Positions 36,286-47,025 of a stretch of 64,000 nt of DNA are shown piece after piece (the first letter of the stretch is position 1; each line of letters begins with the position of its first letter). The stretch is taken from positions 32,594,800 to 32,658,799 of the forward strand of contig CM018690.1 of assembly GCA_009363875.1 (NCBI GenBank), in the 5' to 3' direction. Origin of the DNA: Mikania micrantha. Its lineage: Eukaryota > Streptophyta > Magnoliopsida > Asterales > Asteraceae. Both the position numbers and the translations under genes were made by a program. The notes beneath the pieces are model-generated. The model was not told the origin of the DNA and ran no database searches. It was given only the letters and a program-made list of their open reading frames with translations.

Positions 36286-36544
36286 CAATGTTTTGAAAAC
36301 CGGACCGGCCGGTCGGATACTGGGCCGTTTTGGGGTGAACCGGCCGGTCGAACCGGCGAACCGGCGGTCGGACCGGAAAACACGTGGTTGAACCGTTTTT
36401 TTTTATATTTTTTTGATTTTTTATATATACATATATTTATAAAATGTATATAAAATCATCTGGTTCTTGAATCCGGTTCGACCGGTCCGACCTCTGACCA
36501 GTAAGGAGACCGGCTTGACGTCCGGTCTGGTTATGAAAACATTG
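36286..36544. mobile_element. hAT-like MITE, CAATGTTTT type
   Basis: A 259-bp element with ends CAATGTTTTGAAAACCGGAC and GGTTATGAAAACATTG; flanks GTAACATT and GTCACATT (36278-36285 and 36545-36552) match at 7 of 8. The core is CCGGACCGGCC-type with a central AT run, in the opposite orientation to the copy at 24497-24754. A fragment of the same family lies at 37212-37254. Confidence 0.85.
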
Positions 36545-36552
36545 GTCACATT

Positions 36553-37823
36553 TGAAAACTTTATCACGTATTTTCTAATTGTGGGCCACGTCATTCTTAC
36601 TGTATATAAATGTTATTTTCATTTTAAATATATAATATTTTTTTCGGATAATCGTTGTTCTTAAACCCATAATTGAAGGGTTACTTAATTAGCCATCAAT
36701 AATTCAGAAAGATATTGAAATTTATATAATCCTTTTAATAATTATGGAATCAAAAATCAAACTAATTAATGTTATTTTCATTGCATTTTCTCATAACTAA
36801 TCATGTAATCTGCACGTTACGACATGGTGATACGATTAAAACTTGTATGTTGGAGTTTGATGGTACAACTAAAAAAAACATACGAGGTTACAATGGATCG
36901 GCTATATAGGTAGATGACAGTAAAATTAAAGCCCGTGCATTGTAATTTGGCAGTAGATTAAAACTCATGCATTAAAATGATTAAACATATAAAAAATGTA
37001 TGAAGTTGCGTTATAGATAGAAAAGATAATTTTGGTTAATAAATTGTGGCGTAAACTCGACCTAATATCAAAACGATAAATCCACTTTAAAAAAATAAAA
37101 GCAAATGACAAAAAAAATACATAAAAGTCGAAAGAAAAAAAAGTTGGCGGCACAATCGATCGAAGGAACCTGCATAATACCGGAGTGATTCGTACCCAAT
37201 TAGTTGGTGGCATCCGGTTGAACCGGCCGGTTCGAACCGGTTTTTAAAACATTGGTTTGAAGGGCTAAATTAAGAAACTAACCATCTAACCAGCAGACAA
37301 CATTGTTTAAGCTTTTGTATAGAAAACCTTAAATCGAATATTAGTTGCCTTAAAAGTTAATCATCAACATTGCTTTTTATATAGTATAGATGCATTTTTA
37401 TACATAAAATAAATGAAGTTGTTACGGTTAGAAGTTTGAAAGTTGTATTTTATAAATATTATTATATAAGTCGAAAAGGTATGGGAAATGTACTCGCGTG
37501 GCTCATTCACCAAACAAATAGAGAACCACGAGGCCACTTTAGAACATTGTTAAAATTGATGAAATCAATAGTATATAAAATAATGTGGAAGATGATTATG
37601 ATTGACTACCGACATTTCAAAATAAGGTATAGTAATAAAAAGATGGCTATTAGTTCATGATTGGTTACCGACCTTTGAAAACAAGGTATAGTAATAAAAC
37701 ATGGTTTTTAGTTCACGATTAGTCGCTGACCTTACAAAACAAAACAAGGTATATTAATTTGAAGAAATGATGACATTGCTCTTAGGCCATGTGTAGCAGT
37801 CACACAACTATCACTTTATGTAT
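36553..37823. other. Intergenic stretch with short tandem repeat
   Basis: No gene. Three tandem copies of a ~59-bp unit (GATT(G/A)..T..C(C/T)GAC...AAGGTATA) start near 37600, 37659 and 37717. A MITE fragment (GGTTCGAACCGGTTTTTAAA) lies near 37228-37247. Confidence 0.5.
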
Positions 37824-37831
37824 ACGTCACG

Positions 37832-38142
37832 TAGGGGTGTTCAAAAGATCCGAAACTCGAATCATATCCGAAACATGAAAAAAAAATATCCAAAATCTAT
37901 TTCGGGTTGGATAATATTATTTTAGATTCGGGTCGGGTTTCGGATATGCAAAAAACTAGTTTTTTCGGGTCGGATATCCGAATAACCCGAAAAAAACAGG
38001 GTTATTCGGATGCGCGAATTCGGATTTTTCGGGTCATGTAATATATTTTGAATTTCGGGTCGGATTGGGTTTCGGATAGCCCGGAAAAATTCAAACCCGA
38101 AAAACCTGAATAACTCGTTATCCGACCCGATGAACACCCCTA
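37832..38142. mobile_element. hAT-like MITE, TAGGGGTGTTCA termini
   Basis: A 311-bp element with perfect 12-bp terminal inverted repeats TAGGGGTGTTCA/TGAACACCCCTA. Flanks ACGTCACG and GAGTCACG share six of eight bases. The core consists of TCGGGT/ATCCGA words. It is the same family as 33128-33389 and the nested copy at 11756. Confidence 0.88.
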
Positions 38143-38150
38143 GAGTCACG

Positions 38151-38859
38151 TAAACAATCAACACCATCACCCCCTCATCACTGTACATCATCACCATATG
38201 TGTTATCATCACTCCTCATCAAGCCTCTATCACCCTATTTTTTTCACTTACTTCTCTTTTCACGCCTTGAGCTTGGTCACATATAAGCCTCTAACGCCCC
38301 TGTTTAATGAGAGAAGGGCGTCAATGTGGCATGACCGACCTCTGTCACACTCACATCACATCACATGACCTTAATGTAGATTGTTATCCATAGCCTTTCA
38401 TGATTGCATGACTGGCAATTGGCATGGACAAAACAAATATTGTCATTTAGTTTACATTCAATATATTAATTTTAATTTTTCTTTCAAATATAATATTCCC
38501 TTATTTATTTTACTACTTCCGACTAGATATATAGTATATTCTGGTATGTATATTTAAAAATATAGTATTTACATATTTGATCTTACATTCTTACTAATAC
38601 CATTTTTAAGTATTTACTTAAGTCAAAAGTCAATTATATATATTTTATATTTCTTGAAACATATTTTATCTTTCAAATAAAAAGTTTAATTACATTTTCC
38701 CTTATTTTAAGAAGTAAAATGTAATTGATTTTAAAAGTAAATATATAATAAGGGTTCTTAGATGTAAAAATCCTATAAATTCCACACCAAAAATTGAACT
38801 GACTTGTATACATGTATAATAGTTACGTTAATCTAGATAAGTTTTTTCATCCTAAAATG
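38151..38859. other. Intergenic stretch
   Basis: No gene seen. The first 250 bp are rich in CATCA/CACAT words; the remainder is AT-rich. Confidence 0.4.
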
Positions 38860-39095
38860 TCTAAAAATGATCTTTAGCCATTAGATCATTAATCAATAAC
38901 AATGGTTATACTAAGTTGTTAGAATGTATTTTATTAATGACTACTTTTATTGACTTTTTATAAAGTTTTCTCACCATTTTTAAATGTTCATAACTTTTAC
39001 ATGTTAAATTATTTTTTGAAAAAAACATACCATAAAAACGAACATTTTTTTATCTTCAAAATTTGTATTTTATTACTATAATTTTTTTCAGTTTT

Positions 39096-39575
39096 TTGGG
39101 GTGTAATCGAACCAAGGCAGCTCGTGAAATATTCGGGATCGGATCGGTAAAAAACTCTAATGAGCCGAGCCTTAACGAGCTCGAGCCCAAAAGTGTGGCT
39201 CGTTTAGTTGTCGAGCCCGGCTCGAGCTTTACATATCGAGCTCGAGCCGGCTCGCGAGCCTTAACGAGCTTTTTGAATATATAATTTTTATTTATTATAT
39301 TAAGTGTTTATTTATAAAATTAATTATTTTTATACATATAATTATGATAAATATATTTAAATCAAATATTTTATGTTAAATTTTGAAAATATAATTAAAT
39401 TAGTAATTAAAGTAAATAAATTAAATAAATAAAATCTAAACGAGCCGAGCCGAGCTCGAGCCTAAAAATTTTCTAACGAGTCGAGCTCGAACCTAGTAAA
39501 TAAAGCTCTTAACGAGCCGAGCTCGAGCTTGAGCCTTAACGAGCTCGGGATTGGCTCGGCTCGTTTACACCTCTA
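39096..39575. mobile_element. hAT-like element with CGAGC-rich core, nested in long-TIR element
   Basis: Left end GGGGTGTAATCGAACC and right end GGCTCGTTTACACCTCTA are imperfect inverted repeats, with GTTTTTT on both sides as the probable target duplication. The core has dense CGAGCC/GAGCTCG words around an AT-rich middle. Confidence 0.65.
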
Positions 39576-39630
39576 GTTTTTTTAATTAATTACGTCTTTT
39601 GTACATATCATTTTTTTATACAGATTGTTG

Positions 39631-40013
39631 TGTCTTTTGTGTTTCCTGCTTAATGTTGTGTTTTTCTGAACAATTTAAGACACAATGATATTGCAAAATA
39701 TATGATGTTAAGCAAGTATGACACAATGACGAGTATGAATAACACAATCATCTTAAAAAAACACAATTACATATAAAAAGATATATTGACGAGTATGAAC
39801 AATTTTGTGCATGTAATTTGTGTCTTTTGTGCATGACATTGTTTATTTTGTGCATGACATTGCGTCTTTTGTGTTTACTGCTCAATGTTATGTTTTCTTG
39901 AACAATTAAAGAGACAATGATGTTATATAATACATAATGTCAAGCAAGGATGACACAATGGTGAGTATGAATAATACAATAATCTTTAAAAAATCACAAT
40001 TACCTGTAAAAAA
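39631..40013. repeat. Two direct copies of a ~150-bp unit, 232 bp apart
   Basis: The unit TGTCTTTTGTGTTTCCTGCT ... GAACAATTTAAGACACAATG ... CACAATGACGAGTATGAATA ... CACAATTAC at 39631-39773 recurs with modest divergence from 39863 to about 40013. It forms the interior of the long-TIR element. Confidence 0.75.
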
Positions 40014-40300
40014 AATTACACACATGTTTTAGAAAGACACAATAAACTGAAAAAATTTCATTTTTTTATAACACTATACTCATTTTAAAGATAAAAAATA
40101 CTCGTTTTTATGATATATTTCTTTTTTAAAAAATAATATCATATGTACAAATTATTAATGTTTAAAAAATACGGGGAAAATGGTTATGAATAAATTGCAT
40201 TCTAACAAGTTTTCCCTCAATAATTTTATATTTTCTCTTTTAAATTTGATCTCATGATCTAAAGGCCAATAACTCTTTTAGACTTTTTATGAATAAGAAG

Positions 40301-41047
40301 ACCATTTAGTTGAACCTAACTCACATGTATAAAGGCCGGCTTAATTATAAACTGACCTTAAAATCATTTTGTTAGGTTGAATTTAGTTGGGCACACATGA
40401 TAAGTTGATGACTTTTGTATAATTTACTAGCTTAAAAACCATGTATTACGCTAGTTAAATAATAAAAAAATATAATTAAAAATCTCAATATATTAAACTC
40501 ATAAACTATAAAAATGATAGAAATGTTGAATAAGATTAGAAAGATAAAAATATTTACGTATGTTTAATTTATGAAAATAAGAATAATATATAATATAAAT
40601 TTTTATGTTTATGAGAGTAGGATTCTTAAATTTTAAGAATTTATAAGGGGTGTTGTTTTTACACCCCATATACGATCCGTATAATTTATAACACACCCAA
40701 TATGATCTATACACCAGACGTACATGCTTGTATAGCTGTACATGTTATGTGAGATTAAACTATGAAAGAATTTCAAGAGATAATACTTGTCATATACGTT
40801 TGCAGCTCATATGATTTTTAGAATGACTACCGCAATTTTTTTGGTTCATTATAGTCTCACACTCATTCCACACCCTTTATATGTCTCGTATTGGCCTGTA
40901 CGAGGCGTATATGAGGCAATCATTGGTTGTCAGAATTTGTCAGTGTCAATGATTAGACTCCTATACGCTACGTATACGGGACCAATAATTGTCAAAGCAT
41001 TAGCCGCTGGAAGGGGTATAACATAGACATATATGAGACATATAGAA
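40301..41047. other. Intergenic stretch with small palindromes
   Basis: No gene. Between 40640 and 41030 GTACGAGGCGTATA, CCTATACGCTACGTATACGG and CAATCATTG/CAATGATT words pair imperfectly; the element, if any, is not defined. Confidence 0.4.
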
Positions 41048-43962
41048 TGTCACACCCCCAAATTCCCACTCGTGGTGTCAGTCCACGTGGGTGTGACGTG
41101 GCTAGAATCACAGCTCATGGTCATATAGAACAACTCTATATGCGTTTCAAATACAATGTTTGACACACACTTAACAAATAGTTTGCAGCGGAATAATAAA
41201 TAGTATTGCAGCGGAAAATATAAGTTTAGTACATATGCAGCGGAAACATAATTGTTTAACAACGGAAATTGAAATGTCAAACACTACATTGTTTAATACA
41301 TAACAAAAATAAATTGTTTTCAAATGACACAAAAAAAATAGAATGCATGAGGATCCTAGTTGCTCGTCCCTTATACGTGCTTGCCAGTTACCTGAGAATA
41401 CCAGTTTAGAAAAAGTGTCAACACAATGGTTGGTGAGTTCACAGGTTTTGATATATACATATAGTAAGTAAAACATGTGTCATGTTGTTTATCATAATGT
41501 TAGTACCGAGCCCTAGGCTCCAAGTGTTAGTGCGTCACTACCGAACTAGACTTGTTTGTCCTTGCCTCCGCTATGTCTCGTATACACAGCAAGTTAGGTC
41601 AGAATTTCACGGGTTATGACATCCAGTCAATATTGTGCCCCGTGGGGTTAGTCACACTCAAACGGATCCATTCAAACCTACTACGTTGTTCGTACATTAA
41701 TGGTAAGACTTTGTGAGGGCTTGTTACGAGTTCAACACTTAATGTTTGTCTAATAAACCAGCATACACAGTAAAATGTTTGTAACAGTAATAGATGTTTG
41801 ACTCAATGCAACTAGTATTCTCCCCTATATAAAACGTTTGAAAAGAGTAAAGAGGGGCCGTAAACTCACCTTAGTGTGCAAGTAACAGTATGCGTAAGCT
41901 CCTCGAGTAGTAAGCACGTCGGTCACCGGCAACTTATATCGTATACCGTTCATGAGTTTGTGTAAGTGACCGTGCTCGTTTTCGTGTTAGTGCTCGTGTT
42001 TGTGCCCAACAACCCTCGGTTGTTCATGTTTGTCCGTGTCGGTCCACAATGACCGTGTTTGCTCATGTTGGTCCACATTGATCGTGTTTGACCGGAGTTG
42101 ACCGTGTCAAATCAACGACCCGTTGGTGAACCGTGTGTCGGTTGTGAATCGTGTAGCAATCGTGTAAGTGCTCGTCGTGTGCAAAATTCGCAAGTCGCGT
42201 CTATGGACAACTTACTATATATAGTAAGTTTCCATTTGTGGAAAGTTTCACAAAGCATATCGATTTTAAAGTTCTAGCATGCTCATTATATCCTACGTGA
42301 TCATGTTAACACATAGCACGTGATCATATGAATCAAGTAAGCCACGTAAGTCATGTTGGCACATAAAAGTTTCCTAAAATGGAAAGTTTCCATTTCTAGC
42401 ATATGCGATATCGGAAACCATCTATCTTAGCATACATTCATCATAATAAACCACTTAGCATGCTCAAATCACGCAAAATATTCATAAGTTAGTTTTTGTA
42501 AAAATAAAGTTACTATAAATAGCAACTATGACTATTTTCATACAAATGACCATTCTAGTAACTCCTAAGCCATTTTTATACCCCATTATTATAAGCCATG
42601 TAACATCTTTTAATCATGTACAAATAGCCAAATTCACCATTTAACAATATTTGGTCCACAAAAGTTACAACATTTAGTAATTTTGCTAAAAATGACCATT
42701 TTCAACATCAAGCTCACATTCTAAGTATCATCATTATCCTAATAGCAATTCCTCATACATGCATGTCACTAATATCACTCATAACACCATTTGTCAATAA
42801 AAAGTTACTATTATTAGAAAGTTCATCAAGATGCATCATTTTAACCATTCTAATGACACTCAACCATGTAGATCATTACCAATAACATCAATAATCATAT
42901 AAAATCATTCAAAATCATCTAAAATGCCTTAGATCATGCATGCATGTGGGTAAATCACCCATTTATGACCAAATCATGAAATCTATACTTACACAACATC
43001 ATGGATCGTCACTAATCATCATCCAAACATCATAGATCGTCAAGAAACACCTCAAAACCAACAAACCCAGAATTAAATCTCATGCATGTGGTGGTGGGGT
43101 GGTTGCATGCGAGTTTATGGACATGCATGTGAGTGTAGAGGTGAAAAGAGTGCATTTTAGCCACAAGAAATGTAAGAACTACCTTCTAGAGCTTCAAGGG
43201 ACACTGAGAGGATGTATAATAACCTCTTTGACCTTCTGGTTCGTGGGTTTCGACAAGAACAAGACGAAAATAATGGTGTTCAAGCTTCTATGTGGTCTTC
43301 GAGCTTCACCCTCCAAGTCCTAGGCTTCCAAGGGTCCTTCAATGGCTTCTTCAGGCTTCAATGGTGATCTTTCAAAGGTTGAAGACGAGTTGTAGCATCT
43401 GGGAATCGAGAAATGTAGATAGGTGGCTAGAAAAATGATTACAATCTTGGTTTTATAAAGATTTGCCGTCTAACACCCATCGCGTGCCGCGGAGAGGGCC
43501 TTAGATTCCTTCCGCGTACCGCGACGGATTTCGGGATTCAAATTCTCCTGAATCTCGTCGCGTACCGCTATGGGCCTCTTATGGGCCATCGCGTACCGCG
43601 ATGGGCCCCTGAAGAGCCCAATAGGCCTAGTTTCATGAGTTCGATTCGTTCGTCGTCGTTTTCACGCTTCCGAACTATCGTTTGATCTCGTTTGAACTTC
43701 CAAGTTCAATGTTTGAGCGTTTCGTGAGGTTTCGAGTGTTGTGTTACACGATGTGCTAAACGTTCACCAACGTTCGTGTGTTTTGACACGTGTGTGCGGT
43801 TTCCCGATAATTCCTCGAATTATCTTGTCGTGTGTCAGTGTTCGTACCATCATGCCACGTGTCACACTAAATTAATATAATTCTAGTGTCACGTGTGCAA
43901 ATAGCATTTAAATAAACATTTAAATAAATAATAATCTGACCTGGAAATTGCGGGATGTCACG
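41048..43962 (-). mobile_element. LTR of outer gypsy element A (3' LTR of a minus-strand element)
   Basis: A 2915-bp LTR runs from TGTCACACCCCC to ATGTCACG. It is followed by 25 bp of internal sequence (from TCATCCCCTTG to AGAAAGAATTTC) that matches the internal edge of element B. Element B then interrupts it, and the sequence resumes at 55784. On minus it carries a palindromic TATA box (42209-42230), a donor CACTAAG|GTGAGT (41870/41869) and an acceptor TATTCTCAG (ending 41392). Its U3 has GCGTACCGCG-type GC-rich palindromes at 43478-43620 that differ from those in B and C. The other LTR of A is outside the window. Confidence 0.9.
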
Positions 43963-44341
43963 TCATCCCCTTGTTAGAAAGAATTTCTGTCACACCCCCA
44001 ATTTCCCACTCGTGGCGTATGTCCACGTGGATGTGACGTGTCCAGAATCACAGCTCAAGGTCATATAGAACACCTCTATATGCGTTTACAAATCCAAGTT
44101 CGACACATACACTTGACAAAATAGTTTGCAGCGGAAATAAAGTAGTATTGCAGCGGAATAAATAAGTCATAACATGCAGCGGAAAATGATTGTTTACACA
44201 GCGGAAATTGTAAGTAGTTTATTACAACAACGTTTTAAATAAGATAAAGTCAAATTGTTTTCAAAAGACTGATAACATGAATGCGGGATCCTATGCCCAT
44301 AATCCCTAATGTGCATTCCTGCTCAATAGTCAGCTAGTTAC

Positions 44342-44811
44342 CTGAGAATACAAGTTAGAAAAAGTGTCAACACAATGGTTGGTGAGTTCACAGGTTTTTA
44401 TATACATATAGTAAGAAAGTGTGTCATGCTGTTTATCAATGTTAGTACCGAGCCCTAGGCCCAAAGTGTCAGTGCGTCACTACCGAACTAGACTTGTTTG
44501 CTCTTGCCTCCGCTATGCCTCGTATACATAGCAAGTTAGGTCAGAATTTGCACGGGTTATGACACTCAGTCAACATGGTGCCCCGTGGGGTTAGTCATTC
44601 CCTAATGGATCCATCCAAATCTACCACGTTGTTTGTACATTAACGGTAAGACTTTGTGAGGGCTTGTAACGAGTTCAACACTTAATGTTTGTCCAATAAA
44701 CCAGCATACACAATAGTGTTTGTACAGTAATAATGTTTGACTCGATGCAACTAGTATTCTCCCCCTATTTAAAAGCATTTGAAAAAGAGTAAAGAGGGGC
44801 CGTAAACTCAC
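44342..44811 (-). other. Candidate intron inside LTR of element B (3' LTR copy)
   Basis: On minus the 5' edge is CACTAAG|GTGAGTTTACGG, a near-ideal plant donor. The 3' edge is TTTTTCTAACTTGTATTCTCAG with a CTAAC branch-point-like word and CAG acceptor, 470 bp later. Both edges are conserved in the LTRs at 41048, 56517 and 61670. Confidence 0.55.
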
Positions 44812-45189
44812 CTTAGTGAAACGAATGTATGTAAGCGTAAGCTCCCGAGTTGTCGTGTAGCACGTCGGTCACCGGCAACCTATATCGTAGATCGTACGTG
44901 AGTTCGTGTAAGTGACCGTGCTAATGTTAGTGCTCGTGTTTGTGTCCAACAACCCTTGGTTGTTCATGTTTGTTCGTGTCGGTCCACAATGACCGTGTTT
45001 GCTCGTGTTGGTCCATATTGACCGTGTTTGACCATGTTTGACCATGTTTGACCGTGTTTGACCATGTTTGACCAAAGTTGACCGTGTCAAGTCAACGACC
45101 CGTTGGTGAACCGTGTGACGGTTTGTGACTCGTGTAGCACTCGTGTAAGTGTTTGTCGTGTGCAAAACGCGTAGGTTGCGTTTATGGAC

Positions 45190-45211
45190 AACTTACTATT
45201 TATAGTAAGTT
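45190..45211 (-). promoter_or_regulatory. Palindromic TATA box of element B LTR
   Basis: A 22-bp perfect palindrome with arms AACTTACTAT and ATAGTAAGTT, reading CTATAAATAG on minus. It lies about 380 bp upstream of the candidate leader donor. It is conserved at 42209-42230 (A), 53983-54004 (B 5' LTR) and 57660-57681 (C). A second 24-bp palindrome with arms AAAGTTACTAT lies at 45496-45519. Confidence 0.65.
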
Positions 45212-46990
45212 TCCATTTTTAGAAAGTTCACAAAGCATGACGGTTTTATAGTTCTAGCATGTTCAATAGTCCTACGGGGTCATGTTAACACATAGCACAT
45301 TATCATACAAGTTCATATATGCCGTTTATAACATGTTAGTGCACAAAAGTTTCCTAAAATGGAAAGTTTCCATTTTTAGCATACGTGACATCGGAAACCA
45401 TCTAACTTAGCATCTATTATGCATATCATAACATAATACGTCATTTAGCATGCTCAAATAACACAACACGTTGACAAGTCGGTTTTTCTAAAAATAAAGT
45501 TACTATAAATAGTAACTTTGTGGTTTTTGCATAAAAATGACCACTTAACATTTCTAAGCAATTTTTATATCACTAATCATCATAATAAACCACTTAACAC
45601 CATTTAATCATGTCATCTCATCCCAAATTATCGTTTAACCACATTCTAACTATAAAAGTTACTAAAAATAGAAATAACACTACCTATGATCATAGACATC
45701 ATCAAGATTACTTTCTAACACATCAAATCATCATGTTATCCTCCTAGCAACAATTCTATATACATGCATGTTCATCATATATCCCAAATCATCAATTTGT
45801 AACTAAAAGTTACTAAAAATAGCAAGTTTGTCTACAAATCACATTTTAACCATCCTAATCACAATCTAATCTTGCAAGGACACTTATACATCATCATGAA
45901 TCATTTCAACATCAACAAGACTATCTAAAATGCCTTAGATCATACATGCATGTCCATATCTCATCACAAAACATCATTTTAAGCAACAAGACCCATCCCC
46001 ATCATCATAGATCATCATAGATCATCATCTAAACACCTTAGATCATCAAATACAGTAGGTTTATCAACAAACCCAGAAACAAAATTCGTGCATGTGCACT
46101 ATAGGTGCTTGCATGTGGGTTTTGTGCATTGCATGTGTGTGTAGGAGTGAAGGGAGTAAGTTTTAAGCATAGAACTACCTTCTAGAGATCCTTGAACACT
46201 AGATTGATGAATAATCAGCTCCTGGACCTCCTGAGATTACTGATTTCGACAGGAAGGAGGGTGGTGGTGGTGATCTACAAGCTACAACGTCCTTATCTTT
46301 CGTGTTCTTGATGGCAACCAAGCTTCAAAGCTTCAAGAAGGTCCTCTAATGGCTTCCACAGGGTAGGATTAAGTGTTTCAGTGGTTTGGGAAGAGAAATT
46401 GCCGAGCTATGGCGTGTAAGAATGGTTAAGATAGGTGAAATGATGATCTTGGAAGTTTAAAAAGAAAATCTGCGAATCTATGAGTCAGGCGTATCGCCTG
46501 ACGTGGGTGGTTTCACCCTGTCGTTACGCGCGGATCCGGTCGGACGAGGCGCTCAAGTTCCACCCGCGCGCATCGCCTGTCGCGGGCATCCCGGGTCAGG
46601 CGTACCGCCTGGCCTGTTTTTCAAGCCCAATAAGCTTGTTTTTGTTGTTCTGGCCCGATCTTGCCCGTTTCTCGATCATAGAACGTCGTTCGAGCGTCGT
46701 TTGGACTCTATTGATCAATTATTAGTCATAATTGACTTGTGACAGTGTTTCGTGAAGTTTCGAGTGTTGTGCTACACAATGTGTTAGACGTTCACCAACG
46801 TTCGTGTGTTTTGACACGTGTGTGCTGTTTGCCGATAATTCCACGAATTATCTAGTCATGAGTCAGTGTTCGTACTGTCGTGCCACGTGTCACACTAAAT
46901 TAATCTAACTCTAGTGCCACGTGTACATAATGCATTTAAATAATCATTTAAATATATAAGATGCTGACCTGGAAATTACGGGGTGTCACA

Positions 46991-47003
46991 TCCTCCCCAT
47001 GTT
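46991..47003 (-). other. Polypurine tract of element B
   Basis: On minus AACATGGGGAGGA directly abuts the 3' LTR, the expected priming site for plus-strand DNA synthesis. Confidence 0.75.
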
Positions 47004-47025
47004 AGAAAGAATTTCGTCCCGAAAT

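Larger units (their letters stand above)
38860..40300. mobile_element. Long-TIR element (MULE-like), with nested insertion
   Basis: The left arm from about 38860 (GTCTAAAAATGATCTTTAGC ... TTGTTAGAATG ... CATAAAAACGA ... TTTTTTTCAG) is matched in reverse complement by the right arm around 40000-40300 (GTCTAAAAGAG ... CCTTTAGATCATG ... TTGTTAGAATGC ... CATAAAAACGAG ... TTTTTTCAG). The arms are roughly 250-300 bp and visibly diverged. The left arm is interrupted by a second element (39096-39575), after which the match resumes. No transposase frame exists inside; exact ends and target duplication were not resolved. Long arms without coding sequence suggest a non-autonomous Mutator-like element. 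Confidence 0.65.
43988..46990 (-). repeat. Element B 3' LTR
   Basis: 3003 bp, TGTCACACCCCC ... GGGTGTCACA on plus. It lines up with 52781-55783 without a gap (constant offset 8793); by eye I saw only one substitution (T at 44566, C at 53359). GC-rich GGCGTACCGCC-type palindromes lie at 46480-46610, and a GTTTGACC(A/G)T tandem at about 45017-45075. ORFs of 69-98 codons inside are duplicated in both LTRs and not conserved in the LTRs of A or C; I do not call them genes. Confidence 0.95.

Noticed and set aside
44869..45165. 98-codon ORF in LTR B (also 53662-53958), near the predicted transcript start
   Set aside because: Present twice only because the LTR is duplicated; partly built from the GTTTGACC tandem; no equivalent open frame in LTR A or C.
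46480..46742. 79-81 codon ORFs across the GC-rich palindromes (also 55273-55535)
   Set aside because: Overlapping frames through palindromic U3 sequence, opposite to element transcription, no domain.
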